Shown here one piece after another: positions 26,710-35,459 of a stretch of 64,000 bases of DNA; the first letter of the stretch is position 1; the number at the start of each line of letters is the position of its first letter. Source of the stretch: CANHBY01 sp031374415 (GTDB lineage: Bacteria; Pseudomonadota; Gammaproteobacteria; Burkholderiales; Burkholderiaceae_C); NCBI GenBank assembly GCA_031374415.1, contig JANMGB010000275.1, forward strand, positions 1-64,000, written 5' to 3'. The notes under the pieces were generated by a model. It saw only the letters and a list, made by a program, of their open reading frames with translations, was not told where the DNA came from and did no database searches. A program made the position numbers and the translations under genes.

Positions 26710-27843
26710 TCAGATGCGCATCGGCATCACGACATACTTGAAGCCAGGTTGATCCGGTGCGGTGAGCAAGGCGCTAGAGTTGGTGTCCTGCAGCTCAATG
26801 GTCACAGTGTCGCAGCTCATGTTGGACAGCGCATCGATCAGGTACAGCACATTGAAGCCGATCTCGATCTCGTCACCGCCGTAGTCGATCTCGAGCTCTT
26901 CTTTGGCTTCTTCTTGCTCAGCGTTGCTGGAGGCAATGCTGAGCAAGCCGGGCTCAAAGTTGACGTGAATGCCTTTGAACTTCTCGCTGGTCAAAATAGC
27001 CACGCGTTGCAAGCTGGCCAGCAAAGGCGCGCGGCCCAAGGTCAGGCTGTTTTGGTGACCTTTCGGGATCACGCGGTTGTAGTCAGGGAACTTGCCCTCC
27101 ACCAGCTTGCTGACAAACTCCATCCCGCTGAAGCTGAACTTGGCCTGGTTGCCTGCAAAACGCATCTCAATGAGGCTGTCTTCAGCTTGCTCGCTCGCAC
27201 TGGGGGCCGTGTCGCGCAGCAAACGCTGCAGCTCCAGCACCGTCTTGCGCGGCAAAATCACCTCTTGTTTGGGGATGTCGGTGTCCAGCGTGGCTTGCGC
27301 CAGGGCCAAACGGTGGCCGTCGGTGGCCACCAGGGTCAAGCTCTTGCCCTCGGCCACAAACAAAATGCCGTTGAGGTAGTAGCGAATGTCGTGCACCCCC
27401 ATGGCAAAGTGCACCTGGTTGATCAAGCTCTTGAGGGTTTTCTGCGGCACGCTGAAGGCGGGCCCGAAATCAGGCGCTTCTTGCACCAGCGGAAAATCTT
27501 CGCTCGACATGGTTTGCAGGGTGAAGCGACTCTTGCCGCCCTGCAACACCAGCTTGTTTTGGTTGGCACTCAGCGTCAGCACTTGGTCGCTGGGCATCGA
27601 GCGCAAAACATCGATCAACTTGCGGGCGCCCACGGTGGTGGCAAAGTTGTGGGGGTCACCTTCCAGATCAACCGTGGTGCGGACCTGGATCTCGAGGTCC
27701 GAGGTGGTCAACTCGATCATGCGGCCCGCCTTGCGAAGCATCACATTGGCCAACACAGGCATGGTGTGCCGACGCTCGACGATGCCTGAGACAGCCTGCA
27801 AGGCAGTCAAAATTTTGTCCTGCGTGGTCTTCAACACAATCAT
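26710..27843 (-). CDS. dnaN: DNA polymerase III subunit beta (sliding clamp)
   Basis: A 377-residue processivity clamp that dimerises around DNA and tethers DNA polymerase III. It starts MIVLKTTQDKILTALQAVSGIVERRHTM and ends with the peptide-binding groove segment YVVMPMRI; the final M-P-M-R tail is typical of DnaN. It lies 117 bp after dnaA in the same direction, the common dnaA-dnaN order. Confidence 0.98.
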   Translation of the reverse strand: MIVLKTTQDKILTALQAVSGIVERRHTMPVLANVMLRKAGRMIELTTSDLEIQVRTTVDLEGDPHNFATTVGARKLIDVLRSMPSDQVLTLSANQNKLVLQGGKSRFTLQTMSSEDFPLVQEAPDFGPAFSVPQKTLKSLINQVHFAMGVHDIRYYLNGILFVAEGKSLTLVATDGHRLALAQATLDTDIPKQEVILPRKTVLELQRLLRDTAPSASEQAEDSLIEMRFAGNQAKFSFSGMEFVSKLVEGKFPDYNRVIPKGHQNSLTLGRAPLLASLQRVAILTSEKFKGIHVNFEPGLLSIASSNAEQEEAKEELEIDYGGDEIEIGFNVLYLIDALSNMSCDTVTIELQDTNSSALLTAPDQPGFKYVVMPMRI

Positions 27844-27960
27844 GGCAACCTCTTCATGGGATGGTAGGGTGGGTAGCGTCGTGGGGTGAGATGGTGCGTG
27901 GCCAGAGCCTTGCAGACTCGATTTTCGCTGTTTTGGTACGCCTTCTCAGGGCACCTGCGC

Positions 27961-29364
27961 TCATCCCTTCAGGGTTTGTTCCAAAACATGCAATTGCTGA
28001 TTGAGCTCGGTATTTTTTTGCCGCTCGCCGCCAATTTTGCGCACCGCATGCAGCACCGTGGTGTGATCGCGCCCACCAAACAATTCACCGATTTCAGGCA
28101 GGCTTTTTTGGGTCATTTCTTTGGCCAAGTACATCGCGATCTGGCGCGGCCGCGCAATGCTGGCGGGCCGTTTCTTGGAGTACATGTCAGAGACCTTGAT
28201 TTTGTAAAAATCGGCCACCGTCTTCTGGATGTTTTCCACCCCAATTTGCCGGTTTTGAATCGACAGCAAGTCCTTGAGCGCTTCGCGCGCGAGCTGGATG
28301 TTGATCTCTTTGTGGCTGAAGCGCGAATAAGCCAAGACCTTGCGCAACGCGCCCTCCAGCTCGCGCACATTGGCCCGCACATTCTTGGCCACAAAAAATG
28401 CCACGTCTTCCGGCATGGGGCTGCCCTCGGCCACCGCCTTGCGCATCAAAATCGCCACGCGCATCTCCAGCTCAGGCGGCTCAATGGCCACCGTCAAACC
28501 GGCATCAAAACGCGAGGTCAAGCGCTCATCGATGTCCACCAAGCCCTTGGGGTAGGTGTCGCTGGTCATGATGATGTGCGCCCGCTTGGCCAGCAGCGCC
28601 TCAAACGCGTTGAAAAATTCTTCTTGGGTGCGTTCTTTGCCCGCAAAAAACTGCACGTCATCGATCAGCAACAAATCGAGTGAGTGGTACTTGGCCTTGA
28701 GCTCATCGAACGTCTTGCGCTGGTAATTTTTCACCACATCGGTGATGAACTGCTCAGCATGCAAATACAAGATGCGCGCATTGGGGTTGTCGGTCAACAG
28801 GGCATTGCCCACGGCGTGGATCAAGTGAGTCTTGCCCAGGCCCACACCGCCATAGATGAACAAGGGGTTGTACATCGCACCGGGTGCGCCGGCCACATGC
28901 AAAGCCGCCGTGCGCGCCATTTGATTGGCGCGGCCCGGCACCAAGGTGTCAAACGTCAAGGCACTGTTGAGCCGTGAGCGTGAAGGCGGCACCGCCACCG
29001 GGGCGGGCCGCGTCGCTTCACGCGCCTCGGTGCCTGCAGTGGGCTGCGCCGTCAGCACACCCGTTGACGTGCTTGACGCCGGCGTACTGCTGCGCAAGGG
29101 CGCACTGGTGGGCGCCAAGGCGATCTCCAGACGCACGGGCCTGCCCGCCAGCTCACTGAGCACGGCCTGGATCCGCCCCGCATATTGGTTGCGAATCCAG
29201 TCGAGCTTGAAGCGGTTGGGAACCTTGAGCGTGACCACGGTGTCTTCGCCCGTGACTTCGCTGACGCTGGCGTCCGGCAAGGGCCGGATCCAGGTGTTGA
29301 ATTGTTGTTCGGGCAGCTCTGCGGCGAGCCGCTCACAGCCTTTGTGCCAAAGATCCAGGGTCAT
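27961..29364 (-). CDS. dnaA: chromosomal replication initiator DnaA
   Basis: A 467-residue AAA+ initiator. Domain I begins MTLDLWHKGCERLAAELPEQQ, a Ser/Thr/Pro-rich domain II follows, Walker A is GGVGLGKTHLIHA, Walker B is LLLIDDVQFFAGK, and the box-recognition helix is GGRDHTTVLHAVRKI. ATG 29364 gives the standard N-terminus; the longer frame to 29433 runs into a DnaA box and is not used. DnaA-box-like sites just upstream fit autoregulation. Confidence 0.98.
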   Translation of the reverse strand: MTLDLWHKGCERLAAELPEQQFNTWIRPLPDASVSEVTGEDTVVTLKVPNRFKLDWIRNQYAGRIQAVLSELAGRPVRLEIALAPTSAPLRSSTPASSTSTGVLTAQPTAGTEAREATRPAPVAVPPSRSRLNSALTFDTLVPGRANQMARTAALHVAGAPGAMYNPLFIYGGVGLGKTHLIHAVGNALLTDNPNARILYLHAEQFITDVVKNYQRKTFDELKAKYHSLDLLLIDDVQFFAGKERTQEEFFNAFEALLAKRAHIIMTSDTYPKGLVDIDERLTSRFDAGLTVAIEPPELEMRVAILMRKAVAEGSPMPEDVAFFVAKNVRANVRELEGALRKVLAYSRFSHKEINIQLAREALKDLLSIQNRQIGVENIQKTVADFYKIKVSDMYSKKRPASIARPRQIAMYLAKEMTQKSLPEIGELFGGRDHTTVLHAVRKIGGERQKNTELNQQLHVLEQTLKG

Positions 29365-29372
29365 GAAATTTT

Positions 29373-29381
29373 TGTGGAAAA
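29373..29381 (-). promoter_or_regulatory. DnaA box (TTTTCCACA)
   Basis: TGTGGAAAA on the plus strand reads TTTTCCACA on the minus strand, fitting TTWTNCACA. It is nine bases upstream of the dnaA ATG and could overlap its translation initiation region. Confidence 0.55.
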
Positions 29382-29433
29382 GGTCTCTTTGAAGCACGGG
29401 GATTCTACGTTGCAAATGCGCCTTCGACCCCAC

Positions 29434-29442
29434 TTATCCACA
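29434..29442 (+). promoter_or_regulatory. DnaA box (perfect consensus)
   Basis: TTATCCACA matches the DnaA consensus exactly. It lies 70 bp upstream of the dnaA start, suitable for both initiation and dnaA autorepression. Confidence 0.75.
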
Positions 29443-29482
29443 GTTTCATTGCGGACCCGTTTCGATCTGTCTTGAACGGATT

Positions 29483-29512
29483 TTGACGTCCGACACCAGA
29501 ATTGGTCATAAT
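29483..29512 (+). promoter_or_regulatory. sigma-70 promoter for the rpmH operon
   Basis: A TTGACG -35 (29483-29488) and a CATAAT -10 (29507-29512) are separated by 18 bp. This is close to the sigma-70 consensus and points at rpmH, giving a leader of about 170 bases. It lies next to the DnaA box at 29434, so initiation and ribosomal protein expression could interact. Confidence 0.65.
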
Positions 29513-29690
29513 GGCGGGTTTTCCAGAGAACGCGGGAGCGTCTTTGACCACCCTCTCACCATGTGGATGAGGTACAGGCTCAAGGCGACCCCCTTGAAGT
29601 GATTGCACTCGCGATCACCTTGCCGCACACCGGGGTTGCGCATGAGGCGTTCTGGCCAACACCCGCATTTTCGATTGAATTGGATTGACC

Positions 29691-29825
29691 ATGAAACGTA
29701 CCTACCAAGCCTCCAAAATCCGCCGTGCTCGCACCCATGGTTTCCTGGTTCGCATGAAGTCTCGCGGCGGCCGCTCCGTGATCAATGCGCGCCGCTCCAA
29801 AGGCCGCAAACGCATCGGCCTGTAA
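29691..29825 (+). CDS. rpmH: 50S ribosomal protein L34
   Basis: A 44-residue, very basic protein, identical in layout to bacterial L34: MKRTYQASKIRRARTHGF, then MKSRGGRSVINARRSKGR, ending RIGL. First gene of the rpmH-rnpA-yidD-yidC-mnmE run. It shares its frame with rnpA; the two are separated by its TAA and 33 bases. Confidence 0.98.
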   Translation: MKRTYQASKIRRARTHGFLVRMKSRGGRSVINARRSKGRKRIGL

Positions 29826-29858
29826 GCCACTCGCCGACGGATCACTGGGTCAGCCGGG

Positions 29859-30320
29859 ATGTTGTGCGCGGCAGACTTTGAAAAAGCACTGGGTTTGCGC
29901 CCGTGTGTCAAAAGTGCCCATTTCTTTGTGCACCATCTGCCGCTTGCCGTTCTGGCCCAAAGCCAGCGGCGCATTCGCTCAGCGCAGTTATCAACAGCGG
30001 CCATCGTGAGTCAAGGGATCGCTGTTGATGACTCGGTGGCTGATGCCCTGGCTGCGCCCCGGGTTCAGCTCGGCATGGTGGTGCCCAAGCGGCACGCCAA
30101 GCGGGCTGCCACACGCAACTTGCTCAAGCGCCAGATCCGCGCCACGTTCAGCGAGCAAGTGCGCTGCGCAGGCCTTCGTGCTGGGGGCTGGGTGGTTCGG
30201 TTGCGCACGCCCTTTGACCGCGCGCGCTTTGACAGCGCGCAGTCTGAGGCGCTCGCCGCGGCCGTGCGCACCGAGTTGATTGATCTGATGCAGCGTGCGG
30301 GAACCTTCTCAGCGCCATGA
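29859..30320 (+). CDS. rnpA: ribonuclease P protein component
   Basis: A 153-residue protein subunit of RNase P, which matures tRNA 5' ends together with the rnpB RNA. The conserved core is VVPKRHAKRAATRNLLKRQIR (RNR-motif helix), preceded by SAHFFVHHLP. ATG 29859 is the first in-frame ATG after the rpmH stop. The N-terminus is unlike the common MQRLKTR type, so the true start could be a nearby non-ATG codon. It overlaps yidD by four bases (ATGA). Confidence 0.92.
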   Translation: MLCAADFEKALGLRPCVKSAHFFVHHLPLAVLAQSQRRIRSAQLSTAAIVSQGIAVDDSVADALAAPRVQLGMVVPKRHAKRAATRNLLKRQIRATFSEQVRCAGLRAGGWVVRLRTPFDRARFDSAQSEALAAAVRTELIDLMQRAGTFSAP

Positions 30321-30634
30321 TGTCCATGACCCGGTGGCTTGGCTTACCGCGACAGCTCCTCATCGGGTTGGTGCGGGCCTACCGCTTCTTTCTCAGCCCG
30401 TGGCTGGGGACCAGTTGCCGCTTCGAGCCCAGCTGTTCAGCCTATGCCCTGCAGGCCCTGGCGCAACACGGGGCCGCGGCAGGCACCTACCTGACAGCGG
30501 CGCGTTTGTTGCGCTGCCACCCCTTCTGTGCGGGGGGGCATGATCCTGTGCCCCACGCGCCGCCGTCGTTATTTTCACACTGGTGTTCTGGCCCCAAGGG
30601 CCCGGGCCCTTCGCCAAAGAGAGATGGTTCATGA
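30317..30634 (+). CDS. yidD: membrane protein insertion efficiency factor YidD
   Basis: A 105-residue small amphipathic protein that aids YidC insertion. The family block is AYRFFLSPWLGTSCRFEPSCS, followed by CHPFCAGGHDPVP. Overlaps rnpA (ATGA) and yidC (ATGA) on either side, so the three are translationally coupled. Confidence 0.95.
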   Translation: MMSMTRWLGLPRQLLIGLVRAYRFFLSPWLGTSCRFEPSCSAYALQALAQHGAAAGTYLTAARLLRCHPFCAGGHDPVPHAPPSLFSHWCSGPKGPGPSPKRDGS

Positions 30635-32316
30635 GCGATATTCGCCGCACGCTGTTGTTCGTGGCTTTCACCATGTCGCTGGTTCTGCTGTGGGATGGCT
30701 GGAACAAACACAACGGCCACACCTCCATGTTCGCGCCACCCGCATTGGCGACTGCGCCTGAGGCCGCCGCCTCGGCGGCCCTGCCCACCAACATTCCGAC
30801 CGCGGCGCCTACCGCACTGCCCGCGGCCACCCCGGGGGCTGCCACCGGGGGGCCGGTGGAGTCCTCTAAAGTAGTGGTCATCACCACCGACGTGCTGATA
30901 GCCACCATCGACACCCGCGGTGGCGCCATGGTCCGCCTTGAACTGCTGGGCCAACCAGACGTGGTGGATCGCACGCGAAATGTGGTTCTGTTTGACCAAT
31001 CTGCCAAGCGGCTGTACACCGGCGAATCCGGCTGGGTCGGCGAGGGCGTGGGCGGGCCACTCCCCAACCAATACACCACCATGGCACTGGAGCCAGGCCC
31101 CACCACCCTGGTCGACGGCGCCAACGACCTCACCGTCCGCCTGGTGTCTACGTCGGCGGGGGTCAAATGGACCAAAACCTATAGCTTCCGGCGCGGCGAC
31201 TTCGTGATCGGGGTCCAACAAGAGCTGGCCAACCTCTCTGACCAGACCCTCAGCCCGCAACTCTACTTCCAGTTGCAGCGCGACGGCAACCCGCCGGAGG
31301 GTGAGTCCAGCATGTACTCCACCTTCACGGGCCCGGTGATGTACACCGACGCTGCCAAGTTCACCAAGGTGGCTTTCAAAGACATTGACAAACGTCAGCC
31401 GGGCGACAAGCCGACACACGACATCGACGCCGACAATGGCTGGGTGGGGGTGGTTCAGCACTACTTTGCCACCGCTTGGCTGTTGGGCTCCGAGGGCGAC
31501 GACAAACGAGCCCGCCGTTTCGAGACCAAGAAGGTGGGCAAGAACCTGTATGCCATCAGCATGACGATCCCTATGGGCGCGCTGGCCCCAGGCGCCACGG
31601 TGGCTTTGCCCGCCCGCTTGTTTGCCGGCCCCCAAGAAGAATACAAGCTCGACAAACTTGCCACCGGGCTTGAGCTGGTCCGCGACTACGGCATCTTGAC
31701 GATCCTCTCCAAGCCGCTGTTTTGGTTGCTCAATCAATTGAACAACTACCTCGGCAACTGGGGCTGGGCCATCATGGCGCTGGTGGTCATTCTGAAAATC
31801 GCGTTCTATTGGCTCAATGCCAAGGCCTACCGCTCGATGGGCAAAATGAAAGCCGTGGCGCCTCGCATCACCGAGATGCGTGAACGCCTCAAAGACAACC
31901 CGCAACAGATGCAGCAAGAAATGATGCGCATCTACCGCGAGGAAAAGGTCAACCCCATTGGCGGCTGTTTGCCGATGTTGATCCAGATGCCCTTCTTCTT
32001 TGCGCTGTATTCGGCCTTGTTGTCGAGCGCCGAAATGCGTGGCGCCCCCTGGATCGGCTGGATCACGGACCTCACCATCCCCGACCCGTACTACATCTTG
32101 CCCGTGATCATGGCGGCGACCGGTTTGGTGCAAACCTGGCTCAACCCCACGCCCCCGGACCCCATGCAGGCCAAGATGATGTGGATCATGCCCCTGGCGT
32201 TCTCGGCCATGTTCTTCGTCTTCCCTGCGGGCTTGGTGCTGTACTGGTTGACCAACAATGTCTTGTCGATTGCCCAGCAGTATTTGATCAACAAGCAGCT
32301 GGGCGTGAACAAATAA
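30631..32316 (+). CDS. yidC: membrane protein insertase YidC
   Basis: A 561-residue inner-membrane insertase. An N-terminal signal-anchor (DIRRTLLFVAFTMSLVLLWDGW) is followed by an Ala/Pro-rich linker, a large periplasmic beta domain to about residue 350, and the conserved core beginning FWLLNQLNNYLGNWGWAI, with the loop MREEKVNPIGGCLPMLIQMP-type sequence and later helices. It ends QLGVNK. ATG 30631 overlaps the yidD stop. Confidence 0.97.
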   Translation: MSDIRRTLLFVAFTMSLVLLWDGWNKHNGHTSMFAPPALATAPEAAASAALPTNIPTAAPTALPAATPGAATGGPVESSKVVVITTDVLIATIDTRGGAMVRLELLGQPDVVDRTRNVVLFDQSAKRLYTGESGWVGEGVGGPLPNQYTTMALEPGPTTLVDGANDLTVRLVSTSAGVKWTKTYSFRRGDFVIGVQQELANLSDQTLSPQLYFQLQRDGNPPEGESSMYSTFTGPVMYTDAAKFTKVAFKDIDKRQPGDKPTHDIDADNGWVGVVQHYFATAWLLGSEGDDKRARRFETKKVGKNLYAISMTIPMGALAPGATVALPARLFAGPQEEYKLDKLATGLELVRDYGILTILSKPLFWLLNQLNNYLGNWGWAIMALVVILKIAFYWLNAKAYRSMGKMKAVAPRITEMRERLKDNPQQMQQEMMRIYREEKVNPIGGCLPMLIQMPFFFALYSALLSSAEMRGAPWIGWITDLTIPDPYYILPVIMAATGLVQTWLNPTPPDPMQAKMMWIMPLAFSAMFFVFPAGLVLYWLTNNVLSIAQQYLINKQLGVNK

Positions 32317-32484
32317 CGCTCGGCGGCCTCACAAACAGCTCAAGCGGGGTCTGCGGGTGCCGAAAACAGGTCTATGCGGGGTCGACCCGGTGGCTTTTTC
32401 GCGACCGGCTCAGGAGTTAGCAGCTGCCCTCAGGCGGCTAGGCACTCCCCCCCGCGCCATTTTTGCCGTGTGCGCACTGGTGCC

Positions 32485-33873
32485 ATGTTAGGTCGTCATG
32501 CGGATCCCATTGTGGCGGTGGCCACTGCGCCGGGCCGGGGGGCCGTGGGCATTGTTCGCTTGTCGGGCGCGGGTTTGGCCCTGTGTGCCCAAGCTTTGTG
32601 CGGCGCGCCCCTGAGACCCAGGCACGCCACCTATGGCCCCTTTCGAGATACCCAGGGTCACGCCATTGATCATGGGTTGGCGCTTTTTTTTCCGGCACCC
32701 CACTCCTACACGGGTGAAGACGTCTTAGAGTTGCAAGCCCATGGGGGCCCCGTGGTGCTGCAATTGTTGCTGGCGCGGTGCCTAGAGGTCGGTGCCGTCA
32801 TCGGGTTGCGCTTGGCCGAGCCTGGAGAGTTCACCCAACGCGCCTTCCTCAACGGCAAGCTTGACCTGGCGCAAGCTGAGGCGGTGGCCGACCTGATTGA
32901 CGCCAGCACCGAGGCGGCGGCGCGCTCAGCCAGTCGCTCGCTCACGGGGGCGTTCTCTGACGAAATCCATGCCCTGCGTGAACGCTTGATTCGCTTGCGC
33001 CTGTTGGTCGAGGCCACCCTCGACTTCCCCGAAGAAGAGATTGATTTTTTGCAGCAAGCCGATGCCCAGGGCCAACTGAGTCAACTGCGTGACCTGATCG
33101 ACCACGTGCTGGCCCGTGCCCGTCAAGGGGCCTTGCTGCGTGAGGGCATCACGGTGGTCTTGGCGGGGCAGCCCAATGTGGGAAAGAGCTCCTTGCTCAA
33201 TGCCCTGGCGGGGGCCGAGTTGGCCATCGTCACCCCTGTGGCGGGCACCACCCGCGACAAAGTAGCCCAAACTCTGCAGATCGAGGGGGTGCCGGTGCAC
33301 ATCATTGACACCGCGGGCCTGCGCGACACCATTGACGAGGTCGAGCGCATTGGCGTGTCGCGCAGCTGGGATGAGATTGAGCGGGCCGATGCCTTGCTTT
33401 TTTTGCACGATCTCGGGCGTGTAGGGCAAGCGGACTATGACGCCGCCGACGCAGAAATCGCGGCCCGCATCAAAGCCCTGCCGGTGCCGGCTCCGACGCT
33501 GGTGCATGTGTTCAACAAGAGCGACTTGCGCAGCGATCAGCCGGTGCTGGAGGGGTCTGCCGACAGCATCACCCTCTCGGCGCTAACCGGCGAGGGCTTG
33601 ACCGCCTTGCGCCAGCGTTTGCTGAGCCTGGCAGGATGGCAAAGCTGGCCCGAGGGCGTGTACACCGCCCGCACACGCCACGTCACGGCCCTGCGGCGCA
33701 CCGCCGAGCACCTGCAACAAGCCCAAACCCAACTCAGCGCCCCTCAGCCTGCACTCGACCTGATGGCCGAAGACCTGCGCCAAGCGCAGCGTGCGCTGGG
33801 CAGCATCGTGGGCGAGTTGACGGCCGATGAGCTGCTGGGCGAAATTTTCAGTCGGTTTTGTATTGGGAAGTAG
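32485..33873 (+). CDS. mnmE: tRNA modification GTPase MnmE
   Basis: A 462-residue GTPase which with MnmG installs the cmnm5 group on U34 of some tRNAs. The N-terminal tetrahydrofolate-binding domain starts MLGRHADPIVAVATAPGRGA. The G domain has GQPNVGKSSLLN, TTRDKVAQ, DTAGLRD and NKSD. The C-terminus is the conserved FCIGK with its essential Cys. ATG 32485 is the family start. The TAG stop is followed by CGCCTGTTCGG, similar to a motif seen after other genes here. Confidence 0.97.
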   Translation: MLGRHADPIVAVATAPGRGAVGIVRLSGAGLALCAQALCGAPLRPRHATYGPFRDTQGHAIDHGLALFFPAPHSYTGEDVLELQAHGGPVVLQLLLARCLEVGAVIGLRLAEPGEFTQRAFLNGKLDLAQAEAVADLIDASTEAAARSASRSLTGAFSDEIHALRERLIRLRLLVEATLDFPEEEIDFLQQADAQGQLSQLRDLIDHVLARARQGALLREGITVVLAGQPNVGKSSLLNALAGAELAIVTPVAGTTRDKVAQTLQIEGVPVHIIDTAGLRDTIDEVERIGVSRSWDEIERADALLFLHDLGRVGQADYDAADAEIAARIKALPVPAPTLVHVFNKSDLRSDQPVLEGSADSITLSALTGEGLTALRQRLLSLAGWQSWPEGVYTARTRHVTALRRTAEHLQQAQTQLSAPQPALDLMAEDLRQAQRALGSIVGELTADELLGEIFSRFCIGK

Positions 33874-33924
33874 CGCCTGTTCGGGTTGGATGCCCCCGAG
33901 GGCGCTCGTCCGGCAGGCCTCACA

Positions 33925-34040
33925 GCAAAAGTTCGACCGACCTAAAGGTCGGTGGGTAAGCTGTTGGAAGGGGTTTGCATCCCCTACCTTTGAGTCGCCC
34001 CTTCGGGGCTCTCCGGCCTGAAGGCCGGGGTTTCAAACCT
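33925..34040. repeat. cluster of short hairpins between mnmE and the glycosylase gene
   Basis: Within 116 bases there are several GC-rich palindromes: CCGACCTAAAGGTCGG, AGGGGTTTGCATCCCCT, GCCCCTTCGGGGC and CCGGCCTGAAGGCCGG, ending GGGGTTTCAAACC. No gene fits. One may terminate mnmE or the convergent glycosylase gene. The row of hairpins also resembles the right end of IS200/IS605-type elements, but no transposase or TnpB is nearby. Confidence 0.5.
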
Positions 34041-34055
34041 ATTTCAGTTTTTTGA

Positions 34056-34916
34056 TCAAGCCGATGCGCCTTGCACCACACGCAGGGCCAAACGCAGATC
34101 GTCCCAGGCTTTGGCTTTGTCCTGCGGGTTGCGCAACAGGTAGGCGGGGTGGTAGGTGACCACCAGGGGCACGCCTTGGTAGTGATGCACACGCCCGCGC
34201 AGGCGGCCGATGGGCTCGGTGCTGCGCAGCAGGCTTTGCACCGCAAAGCGCCCCATGGCCAAAATGATGCGCGGGCGCAGCAGTTCAATTTGGCGGACGA
34301 GGTAGGGCTCGCACTGCACGAGCTCGGTGGGCTCAGGGTTGCGGTTGGCCGGAGGGCGGCATTTGACGGCATTGGCGATGTAGACCTGGTGGGCCGCCTC
34401 GGCCCTGCGGCCATCGCTGAAGGTGTCGCCCCTGGTGCGCTGTATGGCCCGCAACATGTTGTCCAGCAGTTGGCCTGATTTGCCCACGAAGGGCTCGCCT
34501 TGGCGGTCTTCTTGCTCGCCAGGGGCCTCGCCCACCACGAGCCAGTGAGCCAGAACGGAGCCCGCCCCGAACACGGTCTGCGTGCGGCCCGTACAGAGCT
34601 TGCAGGCGGTGCACTGCGAGACAGCCGTTTGCAACGCGGCCCAATCCATGTGCTCCAGGCCCGACGGGCGTTCGACAGTCGGGTTTGGAGGCACTGGCGG
34701 CGGCGAGGGTGCGCGTGCGGGCGCAGGCCCCTGGGCCACATGCTGGGTGCGCACAGAGGCTGGACGGGGGGCTGCAATGGCTTCGGGCGAGGTCGGCGGC
34801 TCGGCGCCCACGCCCACAGCAGGGCCAGACGCGGCCAAAGTGGGCAGCGGTGCCCAAACGCGCAGCCCCATCTCGGCCAGCATGGCGCGTTGTCGGGAAG
34901 TCCAGATGGGGGTCAT
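34056..34916 (-). CDS. family 4/5-type uracil-DNA glycosylase
   Basis: A 286-residue iron-sulfur uracil-DNA glycosylase. Residues 1-90 form a Pro/Ala-rich extension. The catalytic domain begins near CTACKLCTGR, which gives two cluster Cys; further Cys are in KCRPP and QCEPYL. Motif A is VVGEAPGEQEDRQGEPFVG and motif C is VTYHPAYLLRNP, which contains the His. The order matches thermophile-type UDGa family members fused to a disordered N-terminus, as seen in Burkholderiales. It removes uracil from DNA in base excision repair. Adjacent rimI and tsaB are usual neighbours. Confidence 0.9.
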   Translation of the reverse strand: MTPIWTSRQRAMLAEMGLRVWAPLPTLAASGPAVGVGAEPPTSPEAIAAPRPASVRTQHVAQGPAPARAPSPPPVPPNPTVERPSGLEHMDWAALQTAVSQCTACKLCTGRTQTVFGAGSVLAHWLVVGEAPGEQEDRQGEPFVGKSGQLLDNMLRAIQRTRGDTFSDGRRAEAAHQVYIANAVKCRPPANRNPEPTELVQCEPYLVRQIELLRPRIILAMGRFAVQSLLRSTEPIGRLRGRVHHYQGVPLVVTYHPAYLLRNPQDKAKAWDDLRLALRVVQGASA

Positions 34917-34934
34917 GAAATGGGCGTGAAGGGC

Positions 34935-35459
34935 TCAGCCTGGATTTGGCATCGTCGGCTCAATCGTCAAGCCCATGACCAAGGCATCTTCGCGTCCCTG
35001 GGCTGCAGGGTAGTATCCCGGCCTTTGCCCCACGATGGCAAGACCATAGCGCTGGTAGAGCGCTATGGCGCGCAGGTTGGTCGGCCGCACTTCGAGCCAC
35101 AGTTGCTCGGCACCGTGCGCTCGACTCCAGGCGATGAGCTCGTCCAGCAAGTGGCGGGCATGCCCCTGACCTTGCGCCCATGACGCCACGGTGAGGTTCA
35201 AAAGATGAACCTCACCCGCCCCCAGGCAGGCCCAGCTGTAGGCCCTGAGTGAGACCGCATCAAAGCTACCCGCTGGGCTGTCAGGGCCGGGCCCCCACAA
35301 CGACTGCGTCCAATAGCCCGCCGCGAGCGAATCAATGAAGTTGCCCCGCGTCCAGGGGAACTCATACGCTTGCAACTCAATGCGCAAAACCTCATCAAGG
35401 TCGACCAGGGTCAGCGGTCGCAAAGAACCTGCCCCCGGGGTCATGCGCTGCGCAGACAT
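34935..35459 (-). CDS. rimI: ribosomal protein S18 alanine N-acetyltransferase
   Basis: A 174-residue GNAT-fold acetyltransferase. LNLTVASWAQGQGHARHLLDEL is the acetyl-CoA binding motif A (here shortened in quoting to Q-G-Q-G-H-A), and LWLEVRPTNLRAIALYQRYG is the RimI-type C-terminal block with its Asn and Tyr. ATG 35459 overlaps the tsaB TGA; a GTG lies one codon before. Pairing with tsaB is widespread in bacteria. Confidence 0.92.
   Translation of the reverse strand: MSAQRMTPGAGSLRPLTLVDLDEVLRIELQAYEFPWTRGNFIDSLAAGYWTQSLWGPGPDSPAGSFDAVSLRAYSWACLGAGEVHLLNLTVASWAQGQGHARHLLDELIAWSRAHGAEQLWLEVRPTNLRAIALYQRYGLAIVGQRPGYYPAAQGREDALVMGLTIEPTMPNPG

Larger units (their letters stand above)
29365..29690. 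other. probable replication origin region (oriC) between dnaA and rpmH
   Basis: The 326-bp divergent gap between dnaA and rpmH is the usual oriC site in betaproteobacteria. A perfect DnaA box TTATCCACA lies at 29434-29442. TGTGGAAAA at 29373-29381 is the complement of TTTTCCACA, also a consensus-type box. TGTGGATGA near 29563 is a weaker match. Stretches around 29365-29390 and 29475-29515 are less GC-rich than the surroundings. The number of strong boxes is small, so the functional origin may extend into the dnaA-dnaN gap. Confidence 0.7.

Noticed and set aside
29405..29608. 67-residue minus-strand frame upstream of dnaA
   Set aside because: Lies across the DnaA box and the rpmH promoter; no motif or ribosome site.
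30487..32133. 548-residue open frame on the minus strand
   Set aside because: Antisense to yidC and yidD, which are coupled by overlaps on the plus strand.
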